Made by a program: the position numbers and the translations under genes. Under the pieces are notes generated by a model, which saw only the letters and a list, made by a program, of their open reading frames with translations, searched no databases and was not told the origin of the DNA. From Hymenobacter sp. ISL-91 (lineage in GTDB: Bacteria; Bacteroidota; Bacteroidia; Cytophagales; Hymenobacteraceae), in contig NZ_JAGGPS010000014.1 of the NCBI RefSeq assembly GCF_018613725.1, forward strand, positions 1 through 64,000: a stretch of DNA of 64,000 bases. Reading direction: 5' to 3'. Shown piece by piece: positions 49,387 through 57,952 of this stretch (position 1 is the stretch's first letter; every line of letters starts with the position of its first letter).

Positions 49387-49848
49387 ATGAAACCCCTGCT
49401 TCTGTTGCCGCTGCTGCTGCTGAGCGCGCCGGCTGCCTTCGCCCAAACCCAGCCAAACGCCGAAACCGAAGCCGTACAGCAAACCGTTCGCCGGTTTTTT
49501 GAGGGCATGCGCCGCGGCGACAGTACCGCCGTGCGCGCCACGCTGGCCCCGGGAGCGATTTTCCATACGCTCGCCACCAAAAACGGCCAGACCCAGCTAC
49601 GGCCCGAAAGCCCGTCGGGGTTTGTGAAGGCCGTGGGCACCCCGCATCCGCAGGTGTGGGATGAGCGCATCACGTTTGAGAAAGTGCTCATCGACGCCAA
49701 CCTGGCCAGCGTCTGGACGCCCTACGAGTTTTACCTGGGCAGCACCTTCAGCCACTGCGGTTACAACTCGTTTCAGCTGGTAAAGCTGGCCGACGGCTGG
49801 CGCATCGCCCACGTCATCGACACGCGCCGCATGGAGAAGTGTAAGTAA
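49387..49848 (+). CDS. Secreted NTF2-like (DUF4440/SnoaL-type) protein
   Basis: 153 residues. A signal peptide (MKPLLLLPLLLLSAPAAFAQ) precedes a cone-shaped NTF2-like fold: QQTVRRFFEGMRRGDSTAVRATLAPGAIF, VWDERITFEKVLIDANLASVW, YEFYLGSTFSHCGYNSFQLVKLADGWRIAHV. Two Cys residues may form a disulfide. The ligand or reaction is unknown. Family B palindrome lies just downstream. Confidence 0.88.
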   Translation: MKPLLLLPLLLLSAPAAFAQTQPNAETEAVQQTVRRFFEGMRRGDSTAVRATLAPGAIFHTLATKNGQTQLRPESPSGFVKAVGTPHPQVWDERITFEKVLIDANLASVWTPYEFYLGSTFSHCGYNSFQLVKLADGWRIAHVIDTRRMEKCK

Positions 49849-49868
49849 CAAAAGTCGGGGAGGTCGAT

Positions 49869-49969
49869 GTAGGGGCGGGGCTTGCCCCCGCCCGCCGTTG
49901 GACGATTCCCGCTGAACGACTACCGTTACAGTGGCGCGCACGGCGGGCGGGGACAAGCCCCGCCCCTAC
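49869..49969. repeat. GC-rich palindromic repeat (family B)
   Basis: The arms GTAGGGGCGGGGCTTG and CAAGCCCCGCCCCTAC pair, with inner CCCGCCCGCCG and CGGCGGGCGGG. It lies between the NTF2-like gene and the broken accessory genes. Confidence 0.9.
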
Positions 49970-49992
49970 GCCGTTCTTCGCAGCTTGGGCAG

Positions 49993-50643
49993 TTACCCGC
50001 TGGCCGCCGCCACCACGTCCGGCACTTCCAGCACTGGCCGCGCGAAGCCGCGCTGCGCTACGTGCAGCATGGCCTGCCCCAGCCCGGCCAGCGTAGAAGC
50101 GTAGCGAGGCGCCAGCCCCCGTAGCACCGGATACAGCCAGCCAAGGTACTTGTAATAGGAAAGCACGTGCTGCTGGCCGGGCGTGGGCTTCAGGAAGCCG
50201 GGCCGGAACAGGAAGGCCGCCCGAAACCCCAGCCCCAGCGAGCAATTGAGCTTGATAAAGAACTTGCGCGGGTCTTCGGCTTCCTCTTCCTAGAAGTAAT
50301 CGTGAAACAGGTATCCTACCTGGGAATCCCGGATATCTAGCGCAATGGGGTCACCGGTTGAACCGGCTCCCACCAGCAGCAACCCGGCTTGCCAGGCCCG
50401 CTGGAAATCATCTTCCCAATCCAGTTTATTTTTCAGGCCGTTCACCTAGTCAAAATGCACCTCCCCGATTGACAGATCGGTATCGAAGGAAAACTCCGTC
50501 AAAAACTGCTGTACCTCTGCCGAAACGGCCCTCTGCTGCAGTAGGTCAGCGTTTTCGGGTCGCAGGCGCTCACGATGCTTCTGGACGTTGATACCAGCCG
50601 CCTCCAGTGCTGCCTGCATTTTTTGTATATCCGTCATAATCAA
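49993..50643 (-). pseudogene. SMI1/KNR4-like frame with two in-frame TAG codons, fused to an epimerase tail
   Basis: Read in one frame, the first part is SMI1-like: LEAAGINVQKHRERLRPENA, LLVGAGSTGDPIALDIRD, VGYLFHDYF. TAG codons interrupt at 50446-50448 and 50290-50292. At the second, family members usually carry Trp after HDxx (HDYFW), so TGG to TAG is likely. After EDPRKFFIKLNCSLG the frame continues as an NAD-dependent epimerase C-terminus (GFRAAFLFRPGFLKPTPGQQ, LYPVLRGLAPRYASTLAG). No Rossmann half is found. It looks like a decayed immunity-type gene fused to another decayed gene, or a readthrough frame. Confidence 0.7.
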
Positions 50644-50658
50644 TATGGGATTCGTAGT

Positions 50659-50958
50659 TCAATCACCCTGTGCCAGCAAGCCGCAATGCGCCTGCGCTGC
50701 CCGTTGGAGAAGCGCCGCAAACACTATACGCGTGCTTGGGTCCACGGCAGCTTTAGGCAGCTGGCTCATTTGCTGTTGTTTGCGGATAATCAACTCATTG
50801 CCCCAGCGGAATTTACCGTAGTAATCAAGCCACGATTCGATAATTCCGGCTGCTTGCAGTTCGATAATCGCCTCGTATTCCATACCGCCAAAACGCTCCA
50901 GCGTTAAGCCCTTGCTCGAAATGTTATGGCTATCTTGAATCAAGTAGAAATCCAGCAT
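50659..50958 (-). CDS. Hypothetical protein, possible immunity protein
   Basis: 99 residues: MLDFYLIQDSHNISSKGLTL, then FGGMEYEAIIELQAAGIIES, WLDYYGKFRWGNELI and QRAAQAHCGLLAQGD. I recall similar small proteins in Bacteroidota accessory loci, often near toxin or immunity genes, but no family is certain. It ends 15 bases ahead of the SMI1-like frame on the same strand, so the two may have formed a unit. It looks intact. Confidence 0.6.
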   Translation of the reverse strand: MLDFYLIQDSHNISSKGLTLERFGGMEYEAIIELQAAGIIESWLDYYGKFRWGNELIIRKQQQMSQLPKAAVDPSTRIVFAALLQRAAQAHCGLLAQGD

Positions 50959-51039
50959 AGATATGCTTAGTTACAAGAAAAAAACTGGCGTTAAATAATG
51001 CGGGGCAATCGTAATGAACATTATCTACACACTAAATAA

Positions 51040-51417
51040 TCAGATAAATTTTACATTAATCAACGTTGCAATGAGTGCAGGTATGATAGTTAAAATGATA
51101 GCAATTATCCCTCGTATAAGCCTAGGTATTCCGTGAATTTCTGAAGCTTTTCTTACTATTCTTCTATACTTTTTGTCGTAGATCCGATAAATAATGAAGT
51201 AAGAAATTAAACTTGGAATTAGTAGAATCGAAAGAAATAAAACTACCCCGATTTCTACATTGCTTTTGACAACACTTACTGCCAAAAGCACTAGATTAAG
51301 AAACAAAATCCCAACGCATAGTCCCATTGCACCGGCAGCCCGAGAAATACCATCAGACCATCTATTTCGATGTGCTGCGCAGTAGTACCAAGTAAAAATG
51401 ATGTGCAGATATTGCAT
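51040..51417 (-). CDS. AT-rich hypothetical membrane protein
   Basis: 125 residues with three or four hydrophobic segments (GLCVGILFLNLVLLAVSVV, VVLFLSILLIPSLISYFII, GIIAIILTIIPALIATLI). It is strikingly AT-rich next to the neighbouring ispG, which points to foreign origin. There is no recognised domain. The basic loop DKKYRRIVRK lies between the second and third segments. It is possibly an immunity or envelope protein of the accessory island; the function is unknown. Confidence 0.6.
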   Translation of the reverse strand: MQYLHIIFTWYYCAAHRNRWSDGISRAAGAMGLCVGILFLNLVLLAVSVVKSNVEIGVVLFLSILLIPSLISYFIIYRIYDKKYRRIVRKASEIHGIPRLIRGIIAIILTIIPALIATLINVKFI

Positions 51418-51429
51418 TAGAAATGCTCG

Positions 51430-53499
51430 TTACCCTGCTACCGGCTGCTCCAGAAACTCCTTTTCCACCCAGCGGCCGTCCTCGCGCATGAGGTCGATGA
51501 GCTGGTCGACGGCCTGGGCTTCGGGCACCGATTTCTTGATGACTTCCTGGCCGCGGTAGAGCGCGATTTTGCCCTTGCCCACGCCCACATAGCCGTAGTC
51601 GGCGTCGGCCATTTCGCCGGGGCCGTTCACGATGCAGCCCATGATACCGATTTTCACGCCCTTGAGGTGGTCGGTGCGCTGGCGAATCATGGCGGTGGTT
51701 TCCTGCAAATCGAACAGGGTGCGGCCGCAGCTGGGGCAGCTGATGTATTCGGTTTTGCTCATGCGCGTACGCGCCGCCTGCAGGATGCCGAAGCTGAGCT
51801 GGTTGAGTTCGTCGATGGTCGTCAGCCACTCCGCTTTGGGGCGCTCGGGCAGCAGCTCGGTGCTCAGCACCACGCCGTCGCCGAGGCCATCGAGCAGCAG
51901 GCCGCCCACGTCGGTGGCGGCGTAGAGCTGGGTTTGCTCGGGCGTGAGGGCCGGGTACTGGCGGTTGATGATGACCGGGTTGGGCACGTCGTGGTTCAGC
52001 AGCTCGAAGAATGCCCGCCGGATTTCGGGCATGGCGTGGGCGTTATCGGTGTAGAGAATAATAACGACCGTGGTATCGTCGCGCAGCTGCGCCAGCGTGG
52101 GCGGCGTGAGCGAGGCCAGGTTCTGAAACACGAAGTTCAGGGCGGGGTGGCGGACCCCGGCGGCGGCGTACTCGGCCTGGGTGAGCACGGGGTAGTGCTC
52201 GGGTCGCTGGCCGGCATCGAGCCAGGCGCTGTAGTCCACTAGTTCGCGCAGGCCGTTGGGCAGCATGAACGGCACCGGCTGCTGGCCCGAGTACAGGTAG
52301 TCGGCCCCCAAGTCACTCATCTGAAACTTGTCCAAAAACGCCGAATACAGGTGGCCGGCCGCCCGCAAATCGGCGTACTCCAGCCCCGGCAGCCGCGAAA
52401 AATCCACCACCACCCGCGGCACGTTCAGCCCCCCGAAGTTGAGCACCTCCCGCGTTACGCGGCGCTGGTACTGGAAGGGATTGATTGGGGAGCTGTCAGT
52501 TGTGGGGGGTTGGTTGTCAGTTGTCAGTTGCTCGTTGTCAATGCTGGTCTGCTGACTGACAACTGACAACTGACCACTAACAACTGGAGGAATAGGGCTG
52601 GCTTGTTCGGCGCGGTGGGTGTAGCGGTCAATCAGGGCGCGGGCTACCGGCGCTTCCGCTTCGGGGGCTTCGGTGAGGCTTACGCGCACGGTGTCGCCGA
52701 GGCCGTCTTCGAGCAGCGTGCCGATGCCCACGGCCGACTTGATGCGGCCGTCTTCGGCCTCGCCGGCTTCCGTTACGCCCAGGTGCAGCGGGTAAGGCTG
52801 CAGGCCTTCGGCGTCGAGCTTCTGCACCAGCAGACGGTAGGCCTGCACCATTACCTGGGTGTTGCTGGCCTTCATGCTCAGCACCACGTCGTAGTAGTTT
52901 TCCTCCTCGCAAAGGCGCAGAAACTCCAGCGCCGACTCCACCATGCCCAGCGGCGTATCGCCGTAGCGGCTCAGAATCCGGTCGGAAAGCGAGCCGTGGT
53001 TGGTGCCGATGCGCATAGCGGTGCCGTACTGCTTGCAGATTTGGACCAGCGGCCGGAACCGCTCGCGGATACGGTCTACCTCGGCGGCGTAGCTGCTGTC
53101 GGTGTACTCGATGAGGTCGAATTTCTTCTTGTCGGCGTAGTTGCCGGGGTTTACGCGCACTTTCTCCACGATGCGGGCGGCCAGCTCGGCGGCGTTGGGC
53201 GTGAAGTGGATGTCGGCAATCAGCGGCACGGTGCAGCCGCGCTTACGCAGCTCCTTTTTGATTTCGAGCAGGTTCTGGGCCTCCTTCACGCTGGGAGCCG
53301 TGATGCGCACATACTCGCAGCCGGCCTCCACCATGCGCAGCGTCTGCTCCACCGAGCCCATGGTATCCATGGTGTCCACGGTGGTCATGCTCTGCACCCG
53401 AATGGGGTTCAGGCCGCCCATGGGCAGGTCGCCGATTTTCACCTCGCGGCTCAGGCGGCGCTTATACTCGGTCAGGCTGGGGCAGTACGTCGTGTTCAT
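51430..53499 (-). CDS. ispG: 4-hydroxy-3-methylbut-2-enyl diphosphate synthase
   Basis: IspG (GcpE) makes HMBPP in the methylerythritol phosphate isoprenoid pathway using a [4Fe-4S] cluster. The start at 53499 (MNTTYCPSLTEYKRRLSRE) gives 689 residues, the long form with an extra central domain typical of Bacteroidota. The TIM-barrel half has VQSMTTVDTMDT and RIGTNHGSLSDRIL; the C-terminal cluster domain has ISCPSCGRTLFD and GCIVNGPGEMADADYG. Between them, residues about 310-335 are encoded by a palindromic TGTCAGT repeat and read as a low-complexity Ser/Gln/Thr stretch. The reading frame is kept. Confidence 0.96.
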   Translation of the reverse strand: MNTTYCPSLTEYKRRLSREVKIGDLPMGGLNPIRVQSMTTVDTMDTMGSVEQTLRMVEAGCEYVRITAPSVKEAQNLLEIKKELRKRGCTVPLIADIHFTPNAAELAARIVEKVRVNPGNYADKKKFDLIEYTDSSYAAEVDRIRERFRPLVQICKQYGTAMRIGTNHGSLSDRILSRYGDTPLGMVESALEFLRLCEEENYYDVVLSMKASNTQVMVQAYRLLVQKLDAEGLQPYPLHLGVTEAGEAEDGRIKSAVGIGTLLEDGLGDTVRVSLTEAPEAEAPVARALIDRYTHRAEQASPIPPVVSGQLSVVSQQTSIDNEQLTTDNQPPTTDSSPINPFQYQRRVTREVLNFGGLNVPRVVVDFSRLPGLEYADLRAAGHLYSAFLDKFQMSDLGADYLYSGQQPVPFMLPNGLRELVDYSAWLDAGQRPEHYPVLTQAEYAAAGVRHPALNFVFQNLASLTPPTLAQLRDDTTVVIILYTDNAHAMPEIRRAFFELLNHDVPNPVIINRQYPALTPEQTQLYAATDVGGLLLDGLGDGVVLSTELLPERPKAEWLTTIDELNQLSFGILQAARTRMSKTEYISCPSCGRTLFDLQETTAMIRQRTDHLKGVKIGIMGCIVNGPGEMADADYGYVGVGKGKIALYRGQEVIKKSVPEAQAVDQLIDLMREDGRWVEKEFLEQPVAG
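52513..52570. repeat. Palindromic repeat within ispG coding sequence
   Basis: GTTGTCAGTTGTCAGT (52513-52528) pairs with ACTGACAACTGACAAC (52555-52570). More copies of the CAGTTGT/ACAACTG word flank it (52490-52592). The insert is a multiple of three and encodes a linker, so it does not break the protein. Confidence 0.9.
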
Positions 53500-53679
53500 A
53501 GGAGGAAAACCGGGGGCGGCGGGCGAAAGTTGCGCGGCTAGGCAAAGGTACACGCTGCCGGGCAGCGGCCAAGCGGCTGGCCGGGGCGGTTAGCCTGAGC
53601 AAACGCGCCGCTACCGCTGCCCTGCTGGCAACAGGATACTTATCTTGACCGCCGTTCAGCACTTTCTCCCTCCTGTTCT

Positions 53680-54876
53680 ATGCGTTCTGCTGGTTTTTCG
53701 CGTCGTGGTTTCCTGCACCTTTTTGCCCTGGCGCTGGCCGGCCTGCCGCTGCTGGCAGGCTGCGGCGCGGGCCGCCTGCCCGCCGGCTCTCCAACCGATT
53801 ACCTGCTGTATGTGGGCACTTACGCCGAAGCAGAGGCCGAAAGCATTTTCCTCTACCGCATGAGTGGCGAGGGGGCGCTAACCCGGCTACGGGCCGAAAA
53901 AGCAGGGCCCAATCCGTCGTTTATTGCCCTCGACTCCCGCCACCGGTATCTGTATGCTGCCAACGAGATGGGCCAGTTCGAAGGGGCCGCCAGCGGCTTC
54001 GTCAGCGCCTTTGGCGTCAATCAGCAAACGGGCCAGCTTACGGCCCTGGGGCGGCAGGCTTCGGGCGGGGCGGCCCCCTGCTACCTTAGCCTGAGCCCCG
54101 ACAACCGGGCCGCGCTGGTTGCCAACTACACCGGCGGCAGCGTGGCCCTGCTGCCGCTGGCCCCCAACGGGCAACCGGGGCAGGCCGCGGCCACCCACGC
54201 GCACCAAGGCTCGGGCCCCAACCGGGAGCGGCAGGAAAAACCCCACGCCCACTGCATTATCCCCGATCCGGCCGGCCGGTTTGCTTTTGCCGTCGATTTG
54301 GGTAGTGACCAGGTGGTGGGCTACCGGCTCGATGCAGCCAAGGGCCAGCTGCTGCCGCTGGCCTCCCCAGCCTTTATAGCGCAACCCGGCGCGGGCCCGC
54401 GCCACCTCACCTTCCACCCCAACGGCCGCTGGGCCTACCTGGCCAACGAGCTGACCTCGACTGTTACCACCCTGCGCTACGATGCCGCAGCCGGTACCTT
54501 CACCGAAGTGCATACGCTGTCGGCGCTGCCGGCCGGCTTTGCCGCGCCCAACACCGCCGCCGATATTCATGTGGCCCCCAACGGCCGGTTTGTGTACAGC
54601 TCCAACCGCGGCCACAACAGCCTGGCCGTGTTTGGGGTAGCCCCTGATACCGGCCGCCTGACGCTGCTGCAAACTGTGAGCACCCGGGGCCAGACGCCCC
54701 GCAACTTCGCCCTCAGCCCCGACGGCCGCCTGCTGCTGGTCGCCAACCAGAACTCCAACTCCCTCGTCACGTTTCGCGTCGATACCCAAACCGGCCTGCT
54801 CACAGCCACCGGCCACACGGCCACGGTGCCCAAACCGGTTTCTCTGCAGCTAGTGCCCGATTTTATGGCCCGCTGA
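53680..54876 (+). CDS. Lactonase family protein (6-phosphogluconolactonase-like beta-propeller)
   Basis: 398 residues. The N-terminus has a twin-arginine motif (SRRGFLHL) followed by a lipobox (LLAGC), so it is a Tat-exported lipoprotein. The rest is a seven-bladed propeller with repeated SPDNRAALVANYTGGSVA, FHPNGRWAYLANEL, VAPNGRFVYSSNRGHNS and SPDGRLLLVANQNSNS strings. PHAHCIIPDPAGRF carries the His of the family's active-site region. The sugar lactone is not defined; an extracytoplasmic location argues against a plain pentose-phosphate role. Confidence 0.9.
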   Translation: MRSAGFSRRGFLHLFALALAGLPLLAGCGAGRLPAGSPTDYLLYVGTYAEAEAESIFLYRMSGEGALTRLRAEKAGPNPSFIALDSRHRYLYAANEMGQFEGAASGFVSAFGVNQQTGQLTALGRQASGGAAPCYLSLSPDNRAALVANYTGGSVALLPLAPNGQPGQAAATHAHQGSGPNRERQEKPHAHCIIPDPAGRFAFAVDLGSDQVVGYRLDAAKGQLLPLASPAFIAQPGAGPRHLTFHPNGRWAYLANELTSTVTTLRYDAAAGTFTEVHTLSALPAGFAAPNTAADIHVAPNGRFVYSSNRGHNSLAVFGVAPDTGRLTLLQTVSTRGQTPRNFALSPDGRLLLVANQNSNSLVTFRVDTQTGLLTATGHTATVPKPVSLQLVPDFMAR

Positions 54877-54930
54877 GCGGGGCGAGCCGAAGCCGGAAGG
54901 TCCACTTTAATCCACCGGCTGGCCGTGGGG

Positions 54931-55587
54931 TTACGCCTTTCCGGCCCGGCTGAATACTTCTTCCAGTGTATCCGTCTGTACGCCCGGAGTTTCATCGAGG
55001 GCGGCGTGGCGCATGGCGCGGGCCACGGTGCGGCCATGGATGGGCCGGTAGCTGCGCAGTAGCGGCATCATGCTGGCGGCCGTAGCCAGCCAGAGGCCCA
55101 CTTTTTCGGCGGGCCGGGTTTCAGCCCGCGGCCCAGCCAGAATACCGGGCTGAATGATGCGAATACGCTGAAAAGGCAGCCGTTTAACATCACGCTCCAG
55201 CTCACCCTTCATGCGGTTATAAAACAGCAGCGACTCGGCATCGGCCCCGGTCGAAGATACCAGCACATAGGCGGGTACCCCGTTTTCGGCCGCCGCCTGA
55301 GCAGCCTGGTACTGGTAGCTGTAATCGACCTGATACTGGGCCTGCTGGCTGCCGGCCTGGGCCAGGGTGGTACCGAGGCTCGAAAACAGCACATCGCCCT
55401 GCAGCAGGTGGTTCCAGGTGCGAGGCTGGTCGAAATCAACTGTGTGCTCTTCGAGCCGCGGATTCTGATAGCCGGTAGGCCGACGGGTAAAAACTTTGAT
55501 GTGCTGCCACTGCTCATCGGCGAGAAGCTGCCGCAACAGGTAGCTGCCCACGAGACCAGTGGCCCCAATCAGAAGTGCGGTATTCAT
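54931..55587 (-). CDS. NAD(P)H-binding short-chain oxidoreductase
   Basis: 218 residues with the start at 55587. The Rossmann motif is ALLIGATGLVGSYLLRQLL. VLFSSLGTTLAQAGS and YVLVSSTGADAESLLFYNRMKGELE carry the core of the HTATIP2/atypical SDR family (YNRMK replaces the usual YxxxK). RIIQPGILAGPRAETRPAE follows. It is probably a NADPH-dependent oxidoreductase or regulator; the substrate is unknown. An upstream quinone reductase gene lies on the same strand. Confidence 0.88.
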   Translation of the reverse strand: MNTALLIGATGLVGSYLLRQLLADEQWQHIKVFTRRPTGYQNPRLEEHTVDFDQPRTWNHLLQGDVLFSSLGTTLAQAGSQQAQYQVDYSYQYQAAQAAAENGVPAYVLVSSTGADAESLLFYNRMKGELERDVKRLPFQRIRIIQPGILAGPRAETRPAEKVGLWLATAASMMPLLRSYRPIHGRTVARAMRHAALDETPGVQTDTLEEVFSRAGKA

Positions 55588-55695
55588 ATGAAATGATGGT
55601 TTGAAAAACAGACGGCTGGCCAAGCTCAACCGTAACCAGGCAGAAGACTAACGGCGGCAAGACCCTTTTGTTGGTTGAAAGTTTCGGAAGTGGCG

Positions 55696-56670
55696 CTAGT
55701 GCACCAGCAGCACTATTTTTCCGATGTGGCGGCTGCTTTCCATCAGCCGGTGCGCTTCGGCGGCCTCGGCCAGCGGAAAGGTGCGCTCGATAACCGGGCG
55801 CAGGCGGCCGGCCGCGACTACCGGCCACACGCAACGCTCCACCTCGCGGGCCAGCGCCGCCTTAAATTCGGCCGAGCGGGGCCGCAGCGTACTGCCCGTA
55901 ATGGTCAGGCGGCGGCGCATCAGGTCGAGGGCGTTGAATTCGGCTTTGGCCCCCTGCATGGCATTGATGAACACCAGCCGGCCATCATCGCGCAGCAGGC
56001 GCAGGTTTTTGGGCGTGTAGTCGCCGCCCACCATGTCCAGAATCACGTCGGCCCCGCCGGCAGCAGCCACCACGGTTTCAAAATCCTCTTCCTTGTAATT
56101 GATAACCTTACTGGCTCCGAGACGGGCCACGGCGGCGCACTTTTCGGCCGAGCCGGCGGTGGCTATTACCTGGCTGCCCAGGGCGTGGGCCAACTGCACT
56201 GCCAGCACGCCAATGCCGCTGCTGCCGCCGTGTACCAACAGGGTTTCGCCGGGCAGTAGCCCCCCACGCTGAAACACGTTGTGCCACACGGTAAAGGCCG
56301 TTTCGGGCAGGCTGGCGGCCTCCGCAAGGCTCAGTCCGGCCGGAACGGGCAGGCAGTGGCCGGCCTCTACCACCGCATATTCGGCGTAGCCACCCTGACC
56401 CAGCAGGGCACACACGGCATTGCCGGGCTGCCAGTGAGTTACGCCCGCACCACACTCCTCCACGTGGCCGGCCACTTCGAGGCCCGGCACCAGGCCGGCC
56501 ACCTCGTCGGCCCCGGCATATTTGCCCTGCCGCATCAGCACATCGGGCCGGTTAACGCCGGCGGCGGCCACCCGCAGCAGCACCTGGCCGGGGCCGGGCA
56601 CGGGGCGGAGGCGGGTTTGCAGCTCCAGGCATTCGGGGCCGCCGGCTTGTTTAATCACAATGGCGTTCAT
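55696..56670 (-). CDS. NAD(P)H:quinone oxidoreductase (zeta-crystallin/PIG3 type)
   Basis: 324 residues of the zinc-independent MDR family. Motifs are GPGQVLLRVAAAGVNRPDVL, GLEVAGHVEECGAGVTHW, GETLLVHGGSSGIGVLAVQLA (NADPH site) and GADVILDMVGGDY. There are no zinc-binding Cys, as expected for quinone reductases. It reduces quinones or enones with NADPH in the cytoplasm. It is followed downstream by the SDR gene on the same strand, with about 110 bases between them. Confidence 0.92.
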   Translation of the reverse strand: MNAIVIKQAGGPECLELQTRLRPVPGPGQVLLRVAAAGVNRPDVLMRQGKYAGADEVAGLVPGLEVAGHVEECGAGVTHWQPGNAVCALLGQGGYAEYAVVEAGHCLPVPAGLSLAEAASLPETAFTVWHNVFQRGGLLPGETLLVHGGSSGIGVLAVQLAHALGSQVIATAGSAEKCAAVARLGASKVINYKEEDFETVVAAAGGADVILDMVGGDYTPKNLRLLRDDGRLVFINAMQGAKAEFNALDLMRRRLTITGSTLRPRSAEFKAALAREVERCVWPVVAAGRLRPVIERTFPLAEAAEAHRLMESSRHIGKIVLLVH

Positions 56671-56805
56671 GGCAATAAGCTAAAGTAGGGCCGGCAACCG
56701 TGGGCCAGCCAGAGCGTAAGCTGAACTTTACGCAGAAACCGCGCCTTTGGGTACCGTTGGGCTTGCTGCGCCCGACCAGCTCCTCGGCCGATTTTCCTAC
56801 TATCC

Positions 56806-57306
56806 ATGAAAAATCCCTTGCATCTTCCTCCGTTTCTGCGCGCAGTAGGCCAAACGGGCCGGCTGGCGGCTTGGCAAACCGGCCTGCTGTTCCGCAAAGC
56901 GGCCCGCTCGGCCCTCGATGCGGTACAGGACGTGTTGCGGGCCGAAGTAGTAAAGGGCAATGGCGAGCTGGTGCGCGACTTTCTGGTGGGCAAGGCCCTG
57001 CCGATGGCCCGTGCGCTGCTGCTCGAACGCATGGCCGCCCGGCTGCTGCTGCGGCTGGGCCTGCGCGGGGCGCTGGCTTCGAGTGTAGTGGGCTGGGTGC
57101 TGCCGCTGGTTGTCGAGCAGCTGCTGAAAGCCGGCCGCAGCTCGGGTCTGTTCGAAAAAGTAGGCCAGCATGCCACCGTGCAGGACACGCTCCGGCGCCT
57201 CGATGCGCTGCGGGAAGCCACCTGGAAACGCCTTGCGCCCGACCACGGCAGCAGCGCCGAAGTATTGCCCGACGACCACGAGCCGCTCGCCCGGATTTCT
57301 TCCTGA
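56806..57306 (+). CDS. Hypothetical protein
   Basis: 166 residues. No signal peptide or domain was recognised. It is helical, with amphipathic and hydrophobic patches (RLLLRLGLRGALASSVVGWV, then LPLVVEQLLKAGRSSGLFEK). Near the end a charged segment (DTLRRLDALREATWKRL) resembles a coiled coil. It is divergent from the quinone reductase gene. The clean start after TCC and the normal codon pattern support it as real. The function is unknown. Confidence 0.65.
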   Translation: MKNPLHLPPFLRAVGQTGRLAAWQTGLLFRKAARSALDAVQDVLRAEVVKGNGELVRDFLVGKALPMARALLLERMAARLLLRLGLRGALASSVVGWVLPLVVEQLLKAGRSSGLFEKVGQHATVQDTLRRLDALREATWKRLAPDHGSSAEVLPDDHEPLARISS

Positions 57307-57427
57307 AACGGCCTTAAACCCCATTGCGGGGCATATAATTCCGTAGACAAATTTTATTTATTTTTTACCTTTTCCAGTGTTCGACAGGAAATCCAAACCT
57401 CAAAACCGGGTCGTAAGTGGGCCCGAT

Positions 57428-57790
57428 ATGAAGAAAGAGACACCCGCATCAACAGGCCACGCCACCCCGCTTCCGCCCGCCTGCGTAGCCCTGCGCGACT
57501 TATACCGCACCGCGCGGCACCTGCCTTCCACCGACCCTTATACCCCTGCCCGCCTGGCCCGCATTGCCGACTAGGCCGACTACCTGCTCGATACCTGGCC
57601 CGCCGAGCAGTGGCCGGCCGCCCTGCACTCGGGCCAGCCGCTGCCAGCCCGCGCTGTACTACTGGCCTGGGTGGCGGTGGCCCGCCGCGACATTGGCCAC
57701 GCCGGCACCGCTGCCGGCACCCGCTGGCCCTACCCGCAGTGGCAGCGCATCACTACTACCCTGCTGGCCGCGCTGGCCCCCTTTGCCTGA
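57428..57790 (+). pseudogene. Small hypothetical gene with one in-frame TAG
   Basis: One frame of 121 codons, ATG at 57428, interrupted by TAG at 57572-57574 (codon 49). Before it: ACVALRDLYRTARHLPS and DPYTPARLARIAD. After it: ADYLLDTWPAEQWPAALHSG, VLLAWVAVARRDIGHAG and LLAALAPFA, then TGA. The composition is even across the stop, so a single-base change in a once-complete gene (or readthrough) explains it. No family was recognised. Confidence 0.55.
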
Positions 57791-57952
57791 ACCAGCCGGC
57801 CGGCTCTTTCCCGGCTGCCGAAGCTACTTTTATTCCTTCGGACTAAGCATCAACCCCTAAGCTGCGGGGGTAGCGGGTAGTATTTGGCAAACTGCTACTA
57901 TTTCCGCATTTTTGAGTGATTCACCCCACTCTGTGGTTCCGCTATCCGCTCC

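Noticed and set aside
47429..49390. Long open frame opposite the acyl-CoA ligase
   Set aside because: Shadow of a well-supported gene in a high-G+C genome; the product is His/Gln/Arg/Gly-rich with no recognisable motif.
49993..57790. General recoding of TAG in this organism
   Set aside because: Many clearly intact genes in the window end in TAG, so the three in-frame TAG codons are more simply explained by gene decay.
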